Notes under the pieces: model-generated
Database searches by the model: none
Seen by the model: the letters and a program-made list of their open reading frames with translations, nothing else
Told to the model about the DNA's origin: nothing
NCBI RefSeq assembly: GCF_025147325.1
Contig: NZ_CP102262.1
Coordinates: 620,001-684,000, forward strand
DNA from: Bacteroides stercoris ATCC 43183
GTDB lineage: Bacteria > Bacteroidota > Bacteroidia > Bacteroidales > Bacteroidaceae
Direction: 5' to 3'
Length of the DNA stretch: 64,000 bases
Shown here: in pieces, positions 14,802 through 24,117 of the stretch
Layout of the letters: each line of letters opens with the position of its first letter
How positions within the stretch are numbered: the stretch's first letter is position 1
Program-made: the position numbers and the translations under genes

Positions 14802-15424
14802 ATATCCCGATTGGCCATAAAGAAACAAGCGGCATCAGCTCTCCAAAGGCAGAGGCAAAATACCGATATGCCTCAGCATAAAGGTGACAATACACTGTAT
14901 AAAACCCCGTTGCGCATCTACTAAAACCCCGTTTTCCAACTGCGGGCCGTGCGGTTGCCAATTGCGGGCTGTACGGTTGCCAGCTGCGGGCCGGACAGCC
15001 CGCAACCGGAAAACGAAGAAATACATAAGGGACAAGCACATTTTACAAGGTGCATCGGGAAGTTTTCCACCAGGCATTGGCACATTATACCCGGGAGATT
15101 GCCCCGCTCACACGCGGTATAATCCTATTTTCCACACGGTCTTCCGGATGCAGGCACAAAGTATAATCCGCCGGAAAACCGCCGGAATAAGATGCAAACG
15201 CCACAAGTGTGGAATGGCAACCTGCAAGTGTGGATTTTTTCCACAACATTCCACAACCTGCATACACATATTATAAGTATTTATAAAAAAACAATGAACT
15301 GAATATCATAGGCATAAATACTTTGCATAGTCTACGTATCTTTTTTGGCATACTGCTTGCTTATAACAAATACAAATAAAATCCAACAGATTTAATTGTA
15401 CAAGGAAATAATCATTGTGGAAAT
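14802..15424. other. 620-bp intergenic region without a convincing gene
   Basis: Short frames exist on both strands but lack ribosome-binding sites and coding character. The region holds the GC-rich triplicate at 14937-15010, a stretch rich in CAAGTGTGGA and TTCCACA words (about 15200-15260), and near 15315 a TACTTTGC box that could be part of the susC promoter, leaving a leader of about 100 nt. Confidence 0.6.
14937..15010 (+). repeat. Three degenerate 21-bp GC-rich tandem repeats
   Basis: Units read AACTGCGGGCCGTGCGGTTG, AATTGCGGGCTGTACGGTTG and AGCTGCGGGCCGGACAGCCC, the last continuing into CGCAACC and forming a hairpin (GCGGGC with GCCCGC). This is much more GC-rich than the flanks. Confidence 0.75.
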
Positions 15425-18400
15425 ATGAAGTCTATCAAGAAAAAACGGAGTATGGCTTCGCACAGGAAGCTGCATTTTCAAAAGGTATTAGGTAGTATGA
15501 TTGTGGCATTGGCGCTTCTGTTTGCAGGAAGTGCCGGTGCGCAGGAAACCAAAACAATCAAAGGTATGGTAAGGGATGTGACGGGAGAGCCGCTTATCGG
15601 CGCCAGCGTCATAGAGAAAGGAACCAACAACGGTGTCATTACCGATGTGGACGGAAACTTTACACTGACCGTGCCTGCCGATGCAACGCTGTCCATAGCC
15701 TATATGGGCTATGCCACCCGCGAAATACATCTGGCAAAACGCAAGAAGCAGGGCGACCTGAGGGTAACGCTGAGAGAGGACTCGCAACAGTTGAAAGAGG
15801 TGGTTGTCACGGCCATGGGTATCAAGAAGGATACCAAACGGCTGGGTTACGCGGTGAGCACTATCGAATCGGACGAGATAGTGAAGGCGGGAGCAACCAA
15901 CTTTGCATCCGCCATGTACGGTAAGGCGCCGGGCATCCGCATCACGCAGACGCAGGGCGGTTCCGCCGGAGCCGTGTCTATCAATGTACGCGGACTCACG
16001 TCCATCACCGGAAACAACCAGCCGCTCATCATCCTGGACGGCGTGCCCATCCGTAACGGCGGAACGGGCAAGAGTACCGACTTTGCCGAGTTCGGCAACG
16101 ACGGACAGATACGTTCCAACGGTCTGGTGGACATCAACCCCGAAGATATTGAAAGCGTAAGTGTGCTGAAAGGCGCTTCGGCCACGGCACTTTACGGTTC
16201 GGAAGCGGCAAACGGCGCGGTGGTTATCACCAGCAAACGCGCCAAAAGCGGCAAACTGACGGTGGACTTCACCGCACAGGTCACCGCCAACCTGCCCGCC
16301 TATCTGCCGAAAGTACAGACCGTATACGGCCCGGGACGTTACAACACGGAATACAGCGATTACGAAAAACAAACGGGCGGTTTCTACCAGCGCACCATGA
16401 ACGGCGAAAGCTACAGAAGTCTGTATAATACGACCATGTCTTTCGGTCCGAAGTACGACGGCAGCGACGTGCTGTACTGGGACGGCAAGATGCGCCCCTA
16501 CCTGCCGGCTACGGACAATCCGTGGAAAGAGCTGTTCCGCACGGGCTGGAACCAGACCTACAACCTCGCCATCTCGCAGGGTACGGAGACCAGCAGCAAC
16601 CGCTTCTCCTACACCTTCATGGGTGAAACGCCCAACTCGCTGACGGGCAGCTTCACCAAACATAACTTCAAGCTGACGGGTTCTTACAAACCGGCAAGGA
16701 CGCTGAACATAGAATACTCGCTGAACTACATCGTGCAGGATGTAAAGGACCGCCCGCAAACATCGCTGAACCTGTACGGCAGTTTCAGCAATATGTTCTC
16801 CTCCTTCATGGATATCCCCTATCTGAAGCAGAGCTACGTCACCAGCCTGGGCTACCGCAACACGTACGCAGGCGGCGATGCCACACTGACACCGGACGAA
16901 GCCTGGGCATACGACCCGGGATACCTGAACGGCGTATCGAATATGCTCTGGAACATGTATCACCACCACAGCAAGGAGACAGAGAACCGCCTCATCGGTA
17001 TGATACGCCCCACCTGGCAGATAACCAATTGGCTGAGTCTGCGCGCCCAGCTCTCTACCGACATCACGGACACCAAGCAGACGCTGGAGTACGAGACGGA
17101 ACGCCCCAACTCCCTGTACGACCCCAGCGGCAGTTTCCAGAACATCAACCGACGCTATGACATCGTGTACGGCGATGTGATGCTGAACTTCAACTACAAC
17201 ATCCGCCGTTTCGACATTGCCGCCACACTGGGCTGGACGGGACGTTACGAAAACATGAACAACATGCGCGTCTCCACCAACGGCGGTCTGGTTACGGAAA
17301 ACTGGTTCGACCTCAACGCCAGCCGCTACACCGCCAGCAGCACGCTGCAACGTATGGAACTGCTGAAAACGGGATACATGGGTACGCTGAGCCTGGGTTG
17401 GGACAACTACCTGTTCCTCGAACTCACCGGGCGTCAGGAACGTTCGTCCACACTGAAGGACCAAAGTTTCTTCTACCCCTCCGCCAACCTCAGTTTCCTG
17501 TTCTCGAACGCCTTCCGCATGCCTGCATGGTGGAATCACGGCAAACTCCGCCTCTCCTACGGCGTCGTAGGTAACGCACCGGAAACGTATGCCGCCAACA
17601 TCATCTACGAGCAGGGTTCGGACAACGGCTTCACATGGAACTACGTTCCTTCTTCGTGGGGAAATGCCAATATCCGCCCCGAAAAGAAGTACGAATACGA
17701 AATAGGTTTTGAAAGCAAGTTCCTCAACAACCGGCTGGGCTTCGACGTATCCTACTACAACAACCGCGTGAAAGACCAGATACTCTCCACGCCGCAACCC
17801 TCCACATCGGGTGTGAAGTACGTGCTGATGAACGTGGGAGAGGTGGCCAACGAAGGCTGGGACATCTCCGTAAGCGCCACTCCGGTACTGACCAAGAATT
17901 TCCGCTGGGACCTGACGGCCAACTACGGCATCTACCGCAACAAGGTCGTGAAGCTCGCCGACGGCGTACCGTACCTCGAAATATCCAACATAGGCGGTGG
18001 CGGAGCCAAGATACAGGCCGTAGAGGGACGCCCGATGGGTGACATCTACGTGCAAGTGCCCCAGATGAACGAAAACGGAGAGTATCTCGTATCGGACAAG
18101 GGACTTTACATGAACCAGACCGAACTGCAAAAAGTAGGAAACATCAACCCCGACGGCGTAGGCGGTCTGTTCAGCTCGTTCTCCTACAAGAACATCTTCC
18201 TGGATTTCAGTATCGACTTCCGCATAGGCGGCGACGTCATCAACGAGATGTACCAGTATTCCACCGCATCGGGTCTGACACCGGAGTCGCTGCAATTCCG
18301 CGATACGGAACACGGCGGCCTGTCCTACTACTATCCGGGCAACAACAACGCCAGCGGCGTGCCCGTGCAGGTAGACCCGTCACTGGGTGCAGGGCCTAAC

Positions 18401-18805
18401 GGAGAAACCGTTTATCACGACGGCGTTATCCTGCCGGGCGTAGTGGCCTCCACCGGCGAGAAGAACACGCGCATCATCCCTGCCGGCTACTATTACAACC
18501 AGACCTACAACTGGGGTACCCAGCCCGAACAGCTTACGTACCGCCACTCGGTATTCGACAACAGCTATGTGAAGCTGCGCGAGCTGACCATCGGCTACCA
18601 GTTTCCGGAAAAGCTGATTTCCAAACTGGGCATGACGCGGCTGAGCGTTTCAGTGTTCGGACGCAACTTGTTTTACTTCTACAAGGCACTGAAGAATTAC
18701 GATGCGGAATCTTCCGTAGGAACATCCTGGGCAAGCCAGGCGGTAGTGGGCGGCTCCACTACGGCAACACGTAATTTCGGTGTGTCGCTGCGGGCAAGCT
18801 TTTAG
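15425..18805 (+). CDS. SusC/RagA-family TonB-dependent outer-membrane transporter
   Basis: A 1126-aa transporter. After a basic N-terminus comes a signal peptide (SMIVALALLFAGSAGAQ, cleavage near residue 39), then a carboxypeptidase-regulatory-like beta domain (about 42-130), the plug (LKEVVVTAMGI, then NQPLIILDGVPI) and a 22-strand-type barrel ending in an aromatic strand (FGVSLRASF). It imports a ligand captured by its SusD partner, powered by TonB. No glycoside hydrolase, sulfatase or regulator is adjacent, so the ligand, glycan or peptide, cannot be inferred. The susD gene follows after 35 bp. Confidence 0.92.
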   Translation: MKSIKKKRSMASHRKLHFQKVLGSMIVALALLFAGSAGAQETKTIKGMVRDVTGEPLIGASVIEKGTNNGVITDVDGNFTLTVPADATLSIAYMGYATREIHLAKRKKQGDLRVTLREDSQQLKEVVVTAMGIKKDTKRLGYAVSTIESDEIVKAGATNFASAMYGKAPGIRITQTQGGSAGAVSINVRGLTSITGNNQPLIILDGVPIRNGGTGKSTDFAEFGNDGQIRSNGLVDINPEDIESVSVLKGASATALYGSEAANGAVVITSKRAKSGKLTVDFTAQVTANLPAYLPKVQTVYGPGRYNTEYSDYEKQTGGFYQRTMNGESYRSLYNTTMSFGPKYDGSDVLYWDGKMRPYLPATDNPWKELFRTGWNQTYNLAISQGTETSSNRFSYTFMGETPNSLTGSFTKHNFKLTGSYKPARTLNIEYSLNYIVQDVKDRPQTSLNLYGSFSNMFSSFMDIPYLKQSYVTSLGYRNTYAGGDATLTPDEAWAYDPGYLNGVSNMLWNMYHHHSKETENRLIGMIRPTWQITNWLSLRAQLSTDITDTKQTLEYETERPNSLYDPSGSFQNINRRYDIVYGDVMLNFNYNIRRFDIAATLGWTGRYENMNNMRVSTNGGLVTENWFDLNASRYTASSTLQRMELLKTGYMGTLSLGWDNYLFLELTGRQERSSTLKDQSFFYPSANLSFLFSNAFRMPAWWNHGKLRLSYGVVGNAPETYAANIIYEQGSDNGFTWNYVPSSWGNANIRPEKKYEYEIGFESKFLNNRLGFDVSYYNNRVKDQILSTPQPSTSGVKYVLMNVGEVANEGWDISVSATPVLTKNFRWDLTANYGIYRNKVVKLADGVPYLEISNIGGGGAKIQAVEGRPMGDIYVQVPQMNENGEYLVSDKGLYMNQTELQKVGNINPDGVGGLFSSFSYKNIFLDFSIDFRIGGDVINEMYQYSTASGLTPESLQFRDTEHGGLSYYYPGNNNASGVPVQVDPSLGAGPNGETVYHDGVILPGVVASTGEKNTRIIPAGYYYNQTYNWGTQPEQLTYRHSVFDNSYVKLRELTIGYQFPEKLISKLGMTRLSVSVFGRNLFYFYKALKNYDAESSVGTSWASQAVVGGSTTATRNFGVSLRASF

Positions 18806-18840
18806 GAAATAGAGAATTGAAAAATAAGACTTTAGAGTGA

Positions 18841-20535
18841 ATGACAATGGATATGAAAAAGATAAATATAGGAGCGTTCGTTGTAGCGGGAGCCATGCTG
18901 ATGACAGCTTCCGGCTGTACGGACTCCGACTTCGACAGCAAATACGAAGACCCCTCAAAGGTCAACCAGGTTACCATCAGCAACCTCATGGTGGGAGTTT
19001 TCCAGAAAGTGAAAGATTATGACATATATGAGTACGGACGTTTCTTCGGCTTCGACTCACAGTTTGTGGGCAAGTACGCGCAGACCTTCGGCTACAGCTA
19101 TTCGGGTGGTATGTACAGCCCCGGATATGCGCCTGCCATAGACGGGCAATGGGACAACCTGTATTCGGCACTGATGCAATACCGCAAGATGGAATCGCTG
19201 TACAATGAAGAGAACGATACGCAGAAGGCACAGGACGAAGCCTTTATGCTGGCAGCCAAAGTGCAACTGTACGACTTCTTTGCCGCAACGGTGGATATTT
19301 TCGGCGACATGCCTTTCTTCAAAGCATGCACCCTGCCGCTGACCAACGACGTAAACGGTTCTTACGCTCCCTACGACAAGGCGGAAGATATTTATAAGAC
19401 AATCCTTGACGAACTGAAAGACATCGCCCCGCGTTTCCGTTCGGCAACCGTACCGAAAAACTTCAGTACCCAGGACTTCATCAACCTGGGAGATATGGAG
19501 AAATGGGAACGCTATGCAAACTCCCTGCGCCTGCGCCTTGCCATGCGTGTAGCCACGCAGGGAGCTTTGCAGGCGGAAGGACGTTCGGTTATCAAGGAGA
19601 TATTGGAAAACCCCGCCGACTATCCGCTCGTAGAGGAGCAGGGAAACAACATCTTCATCGTCAACCAGAAGTCCGGGCAGCTGAACTTCACCGCCGGCCA
19701 CGGATTGGGCGACTGGATTACGAACCGTCTTGCTTCGGGCCCTATCATAGACCGTATGCTGAGCCACGGCAACTATGACATGACCAGCAACGATCCGCTA
19801 AGCGGCGTCTACGTTAAAGGCGAAGACGACCCCCGCATCCTGCTGAACTACAATCCCGTGAGCATCACCAACCGCGAAACCGGACAAGTGGACGAACACC
19901 GTTACCTGGGTACGGACCTCACGGTAGCAGACGAGCTGACGGAGTATTACAGCGCTCAGGCACAAGACGAAGTGAACACCGCCAACAAAGGTTTCTCGCA
20001 GATTACCCAAAGAGGCTTTTTCTGGGAAAACGATAAATTCGATATGCTGATAATGGCTTCGCCAGAGATACATTTCCTGAAAGCGGAAGCCTATGCCATG
20101 GGGTATGGTGTGGCGCAGGATATGGCGAAGGCGGGAGAGGAATTCAAGACGGCTGTCAGCCAATCCATCGCCCTGTATTACTATTACGATTCGATAGGTT
20201 CGGGAGAGAATTGCCGCCGTTACGACGCTCCTACCGATGAAGAGATTGCAGACTTTGCCAATGACAGATGGAACAGTACGGCATACGTGGACAAACTGGA
20301 CGCCATCATCACGCAGAAATGGCTGCACTTCGGTTTCCTTGTCAGCCGCGAGGCATGGAGTGACATCCGCCGCACAGGCTATCCTTCGGGACTGGTGTTC
20401 CCGGAAGTGTCGGGTACTATCCCCAATGTGCCGAACCGCTGGAGATACCCCAGCACGGAAGTGAACTACAATCCGTACTATAAGGATGTAGCCGGCACAG
20501 ACACGTATACGGAAAAGCTGTTCTGGGCCAAGTGA
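18841..20535 (+). CDS. SusD/RagB-family surface lipoprotein
   Basis: A 564-aa ligand-binding lipoprotein. The lipobox TASGC lies at about residues 22-26; the following Asp-rich residues (TDSDFDSKYEDP) fit surface export in Bacteroidota. The SusD helical (TPR-like) core is seen in YFAATVDIFGDMPFF and in the C-terminal ITQKWLHFGFLVSREAWSDI, followed by WRYPSTEVNYN. Starts at 18841, 18847 and 18853 are all possible and differ by only a few residues. It caps the SusC barrel encoded just upstream. Ligand unknown. Confidence 0.92.
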   Translation: MTMDMKKINIGAFVVAGAMLMTASGCTDSDFDSKYEDPSKVNQVTISNLMVGVFQKVKDYDIYEYGRFFGFDSQFVGKYAQTFGYSYSGGMYSPGYAPAIDGQWDNLYSALMQYRKMESLYNEENDTQKAQDEAFMLAAKVQLYDFFAATVDIFGDMPFFKACTLPLTNDVNGSYAPYDKAEDIYKTILDELKDIAPRFRSATVPKNFSTQDFINLGDMEKWERYANSLRLRLAMRVATQGALQAEGRSVIKEILENPADYPLVEEQGNNIFIVNQKSGQLNFTAGHGLGDWITNRLASGPIIDRMLSHGNYDMTSNDPLSGVYVKGEDDPRILLNYNPVSITNRETGQVDEHRYLGTDLTVADELTEYYSAQAQDEVNTANKGFSQITQRGFFWENDKFDMLIMASPEIHFLKAEAYAMGYGVAQDMAKAGEEFKTAVSQSIALYYYYDSIGSGENCRRYDAPTDEEIADFANDRWNSTAYVDKLDAIITQKWLHFGFLVSREAWSDIRRTGYPSGLVFPEVSGTIPNVPNRWRYPSTEVNYNPYYKDVAGTDTYTEKLFWAK

Positions 20536-20590
20536 ACAATGAGAGCGAAGCGGGAATGGATATCCTGATGCAGTAACTTGCAAACATAAA

Positions 20591-20631
20591 AGAGCCGTAT
20601 CATTACTCACAAACGGAGTTGATACGGCTCT
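20591..20631. terminator. Bidirectional terminator between susD and upp
   Basis: AGAGCCGTATC (20591-20601) pairs with GATACGGCTCT (20621-20631), flanked by A-rich and CTTT ends. It separates convergent genes. Confidence 0.8.
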
Positions 20632-20691
20632 CTTTATGGTTCAATGAACAGTGCCGGGGTTCGGATTGGACGGTCGCAACCGCCCTGCGGA

Positions 20692-21351
20692 TTACAGCTT
20701 GTCGCCGAATGCCAAGTCTCCGGCATCGCCCAGCCCCGGTACTATATACGAATGCTCATTCATATCCGGGTCGATAGCGCCGCACCACAAGGAAACCTCG
20801 TCGCCGGGGAAGAGTTTCTGCAAGTGCTCTACTCCCTGCCGGCTGGCAATGACGCAGGCAATCTGCAGTTTGGCAGGCGTACCCTTGGTAAGGAAAGCCT
20901 TCCAGGCAAGTTCCATGCTTTCGCCCGTAGCAAGCATCGGGTCAACCAGTAACAGAGTCTTGCCGGAAAGGTCGGGAGTGGCGATATACTCGATGTGCAC
21001 ATCCACCGTACGGCACTCTTTATCCTTATAATAACGGTAAGCGGAAACGAAAGCATTGCCCGCACGGTCGAACACATTCAGGAAACCGGCATGCAAGGGA
21101 AGCCCGGCACGGAAGACGGTGGCAATCACCACATCATCATCGAAAGTGCTGACAGGGGCTATTCCCAGCGGCGTTTGTACCTGCTTTTCGGAATAGGTGA
21201 GTTCCTTACTCATTTCGTACGCCATGATTTCGCCGATGCGTTCGATGTTCCGGCGGAAACGCATACGGTCGGACTGTACTTGCACATCACGTATCTCCGC
21301 CATGTATTGGTTCAAGACTGAGTTAGTCTCGGCAAAGTTGATAACTTTCAT
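20692..21351 (-). CDS. upp: Uracil phosphoribosyltransferase
   Basis: A 219-aa cytoplasmic enzyme joining uracil and PRPP to UMP in pyrimidine salvage. The PRPP-binding loop (LLVDPMLATGESM, about residues 133-145) and the uracil-binding C-terminal motif (YIVPGLGDAGDLAFGD) are both present, as is the early RMRFRRNIERIG segment. Length is normal. It is a single gene, divergent from pckA. Confidence 0.95.
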   Translation of the reverse strand: MKVINFAETNSVLNQYMAEIRDVQVQSDRMRFRRNIERIGEIMAYEMSKELTYSEKQVQTPLGIAPVSTFDDDVVIATVFRAGLPLHAGFLNVFDRAGNAFVSAYRYYKDKECRTVDVHIEYIATPDLSGKTLLLVDPMLATGESMELAWKAFLTKGTPAKLQIACVIASRQGVEHLQKLFPGDEVSLWCGAIDPDMNEHSYIVPGLGDAGDLAFGDKL

Positions 21352-21510
21352 TATATTATCTGATTAAAATATGTATTGGTTATTCCGTATATTGATAGAA
21401 CAGAAGTGCAAAGTAAACGAATTCCACTCAATTTGCAACATTCAGTTTGCAGATATTGTTACGGTTCTATAAAAGATTTCCTATTACAGAAAAATTTCTC
21501 TAATAGGATG

Positions 21511-21538
21511 TTTCTTTAAAAATAAAGTATTACTTTTG
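21511..21538 (+). promoter_or_regulatory. pckA promoter with 120-nt leader
   Basis: TACTTTTG (21531-21538) matches TAnnTTTG with a T-rich -33 element (TTTCTTT at 21511). The start codon is 126 bp downstream, leaving an untranslated leader with no clear hairpin. The rest of 21352-21663 is AT-rich and carries a leftward TTTACTTTGC near 21412 that may serve upp. Confidence 0.6.
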
Positions 21539-21663
21539 TAGTCGCAAAAACAAGGGCCTTACTGAACAACGCGGTTTTCCACAAACTCGCCCCCTTGCAA
21601 TGAAGCATACGAATGCGAAGAGAGATTATAAACCAAATACCAATTTTAAAATCTTAAAAAGAA

Positions 21664-23271
21664 ATGGCAAATTTAGATTTAAGCAAGTACGGTATCAAAG
21701 ACGTGAAGGAAATCATCCACAACCCGTCTTATGATGTATTGTTCGCTGAAGAGACCAAACCGGGTCTGGAAGGCTTCGAAAAAGGTCAAGTAACTGAACT
21801 TGGTGCTGTGAACGTAATGACTGGTATCTATACCGGACGTTCTCCTAAAGATAAATTCTTTGTAATGAACGAAGCCAGCAAGGATTCTGTATGGTGGACT
21901 TCAGAAGAATACAAAAACGACAACAAACCCTGCTCTGAAGAAGCATGGGCCGACCTGAAAGCTAAAGCTGTAAACCAGCTGAGCGGCAAGCGTCTGTTCG
22001 TTGTCGATACTTTCTGCGGTGCTAACGAAGCTACCCGCATGAAAGTACGTTTCATCATGGAAGTAGCTTGGCAGGCTCACTTCGTAACTAACATGTTCAT
22101 CCGCCCGACTGCTGAGGAACTTGCTAACTACGGCGAACCTGATTTCGTATCATTCAACGCTTCCAAAGCAAAAGTTGACAACTACAAGGAACTGGGTCTG
22201 AACTCTGAAACAGCTACTGTATTCAACTTGAAGACCAACGAACAGGTTATCCTGAACACTTGGTACGGCGGTGAAATGAAGAAGGGTATGTTCTCTATCA
22301 TGAACTACAAGAACCCGCTTCGCGGTATCGCTTCCATGCACTGTTCTGCCAACACCAACATGGAAGGTACGGACTCTGCTATCTTCTTCGGTCTGTCAGG
22401 TACAGGTAAGACTACTTTGTCTACCGACCCGAAACGTCTGCTGATCGGTGACGACGAACACGGATGGGATGACGAAGGTGTATTCAACTACGAAGGCGGT
22501 TGCTACGCTAAGGTTATCAACCTCGACAAAGAAAGCGAACCCGATATCTACAACGCCATCAAACGTGACGCTCTGCTGGAGAACGTAACTGTTGACGCTG
22601 ACGGCAAGATTGACTTCGCCGATAAGAGCACAACTGAAAATACTCGTGTTTCTTATCCTATCTATCACATCAACAACATCGTTAAGCCGGTATCTAAAGG
22701 TCCTCACGCTCATCAGGTAATCTTCCTGTCGGCTGATGCCTTCGGTGTATTGCCTCCGGTATCTATCCTGAACCCCGAACAGGCTCAGTACTACTTCCTG
22801 TCCGGTTTCACCGCTAAGCTGGCCGGTACGGAACGCGGTATCACAGAACCGACTCCGACATTCTCTGCTTGCTTCGGTGCTGCTTTCCTGAGCTTGCATC
22901 CTACTAAATATGCAGAAGAACTGGTTAAGAAGATGAACAAGGTCGGCGCTAAGGCATACTTGGTTAACACCGGCTGGAACGGTAGCGGCAAGCGTATCTC
23001 TATCAAAGATACACGTGGTATCATCGACGCTATCCTCGACGGTTCTATCGACAAGGCTCCGACAAAGGTTATTCCTTACTTCGACTTTGTTGTTCCGACA
23101 GAATTGCCGGGTGTTGATCCGAAGATTCTTGATCCTCGCGACACTTATGAATGTGCTTGCCAATGGGAAGAAAAAGCAAAAGACCTGGCAGGACGTTTCA
23201 TCAAGAACTTCGCTAAGTTCACAGGTAACGAAGCCGGTAAGGCTTTGGTTGCTGCTGGTCCGAAACTCTAA
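21664..23271 (+). CDS. pckA: Phosphoenolpyruvate carboxykinase (ATP)
   Basis: A 535-aa enzyme interconverting oxaloacetate and PEP with ADP/ATP. In Bacteroides it works mainly in the CO2-fixing direction of the fermentative succinate pathway. Visible motifs are [20 protein letters not shown] with the P-loop, DDEHGW directly after it for the second kinase motif, the oxaloacetate-binding TGRSPKDKF near residue 57, and an Arg/Thr-rich late segment KRISIKDTR. It is flanked by its own promoter and terminator. Codon use looks biased toward high expression (GAC, AAC, CGT, GGT). Confidence 0.96.
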   Translation: MANLDLSKYGIKDVKEIIHNPSYDVLFAEETKPGLEGFEKGQVTELGAVNVMTGIYTGRSPKDKFFVMNEASKDSVWWTSEEYKNDNKPCSEEAWADLKAKAVNQLSGKRLFVVDTFCGANEATRMKVRFIMEVAWQAHFVTNMFIRPTAEELANYGEPDFVSFNASKAKVDNYKELGLNSETATVFNLKTNEQVILNTWYGGEMKKGMFSIMNYKNPLRGIASMHCSANTNMEGTDSAIFFGLSGTGKTTLSTDPKRLLIGDDEHGWDDEGVFNYEGGCYAKVINLDKESEPDIYNAIKRDALLENVTVDADGKIDFADKSTTENTRVSYPIYHINNIVKPVSKGPHAHQVIFLSADAFGVLPPVSILNPEQAQYYFLSGFTAKLAGTERGITEPTPTFSACFGAAFLSLHPTKYAEELVKKMNKVGAKAYLVNTGWNGSGKRISIKDTRGIIDAILDGSIDKAPTKVIPYFDFVVPTELPGVDPKILDPRDTYECACQWEEKAKDLAGRFIKNFAKFTGNEAGKALVAAGPKL

Positions 23272-23295
23272 TAGAACCAGATTATATATTTTAAG

Positions 23296-23326
23296 GCGGC
23301 TTTCGTTCTCGGAAGCCGCTTTTTTT
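23296..23326 (+). terminator. Terminator after pckA
   Basis: GCGGCTTTC and GGAAGCCGC form a stem around GTTCTC, followed by seven T. Confidence 0.9.
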
Positions 23327-23365
23327 GTTAGATTTGCGAAGAAACAATTTAATAGACAACAGAGA

Positions 23366-24013
23366 ATGAAGAGTGTAAAGGTTATGCTGTTAGGCGCAAG
23401 CCTATTGATGCTGTCCGCTTGCGGGCCGCAGGTACAGAAAGAGAGTGAAGCCACAGTTACGGAGAAAAGCAATTCGGAAGCGATAATCGAGACAATCCTA
23501 TCGCGCCGCAGCGTCCGCAAGTACAAACCGGAAGCTGTGAACCGGGACACGATGAAGGTAATCTTGGAGTGCGGCATCAACGCCCCCAACGGTCAGAACA
23601 AACAGTCCTGGGCGGTACGCGTAGTAGACAACCCGGAATTCCTGAACGGGGTAAGTGAAATCTTCAAGCAGAAGAACCCGAAAGCAGCGGAAGACCCCAA
23701 TTTCAAGAATATGTTCCGCAATGCGCCCACGGTAGTGTTCATCGGAAATGATACTTCGTACGACTGCTCGCAGATAGACTGCGGACTGCTGGGTGAGAAT
23801 ATGGTACTTGCCGCCTGGTCTATGGGCATAGGCTCCTGCTGTCTGGCAAGCCCCACACGCTTTATGACCGATACGCCCGAAGCTGCCGAATACCTCAAAA
23901 GACTGGAACTTCCCGAAGGATACCGGCTGCTTTACTGCATTGCTTTCGGATATCCGGATGAAACGCCTGCCGCCAAGCCGAGAGATGCCGCCAAAGCGAA
24001 ATACGTAGACTGA
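23366..24013 (+). CDS. Nitroreductase-family lipoprotein
   Basis: A 215-aa product from ATG 23366, chosen because a lipoprotein signal follows (MKSVKVMLLGASLLMLSACG, lipobox LSAC). The mature part is a nitroreductase fold: ILSRRSVRKYKPE (FMN phosphate contact), ECGINAPNGQNKQSWA, and GIGSCCL late in the chain. Family members are FMN-dependent NAD(P)H oxidoreductases. An exported nitroreductase is less common than a cytoplasmic one and leaves the electron donor open. The upstream in-frame extension is part of pckA. Confidence 0.85.
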   Translation: MKSVKVMLLGASLLMLSACGPQVQKESEATVTEKSNSEAIIETILSRRSVRKYKPEAVNRDTMKVILECGINAPNGQNKQSWAVRVVDNPEFLNGVSEIFKQKNPKAAEDPNFKNMFRNAPTVVFIGNDTSYDCSQIDCGLLGENMVLAAWSMGIGSCCLASPTRFMTDTPEAAEYLKRLELPEGYRLLYCIAFGYPDETPAAKPRDAAKAKYVD

Positions 24014-24052
24014 CCGATAAAATAAAAACTTCAGGATACCCCATTGCAATAA

Positions 24053-24093
24053 AAGAAGGAGTGCTCCACCTTTACAGCGAAGCACTCCTTCTT
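24053..24093. terminator. Bidirectional terminator between nitroreductase and typA
   Basis: AAGAAGGAGTGCT (24053-24065) pairs perfectly with AGCACTCCTTCTT (24081-24093). It serves convergent genes. Confidence 0.85.
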
Positions 24094-24117
24094 ATATATA
24101 ACAACTAAAAAGTAAAA

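Noticed and set aside
14800..15039. 79-codon minus-strand frame after korB
   Set aside because: No ribosome-binding site, low-complexity repeat-driven composition, and overlap with the GC-rich triplicate.
15488..18313. 941-codon open frame on the minus strand
   Set aside because: It is antisense to susC, whose frame has signal peptide, plug and barrel motifs. The long antisense frame results from GC-rich codon bias, and its translation has no domain features.
23015..23365. N-terminal extension of the nitroreductase gene
   Set aside because: It overlaps pckA out of frame, and a lipoprotein signal begins at ATG 23366.
22396..23589. 397-codon minus-strand frame
   Set aside because: It covers pckA and the nitroreductase gene in antisense and has no recognisable motif or ribosome-binding site.
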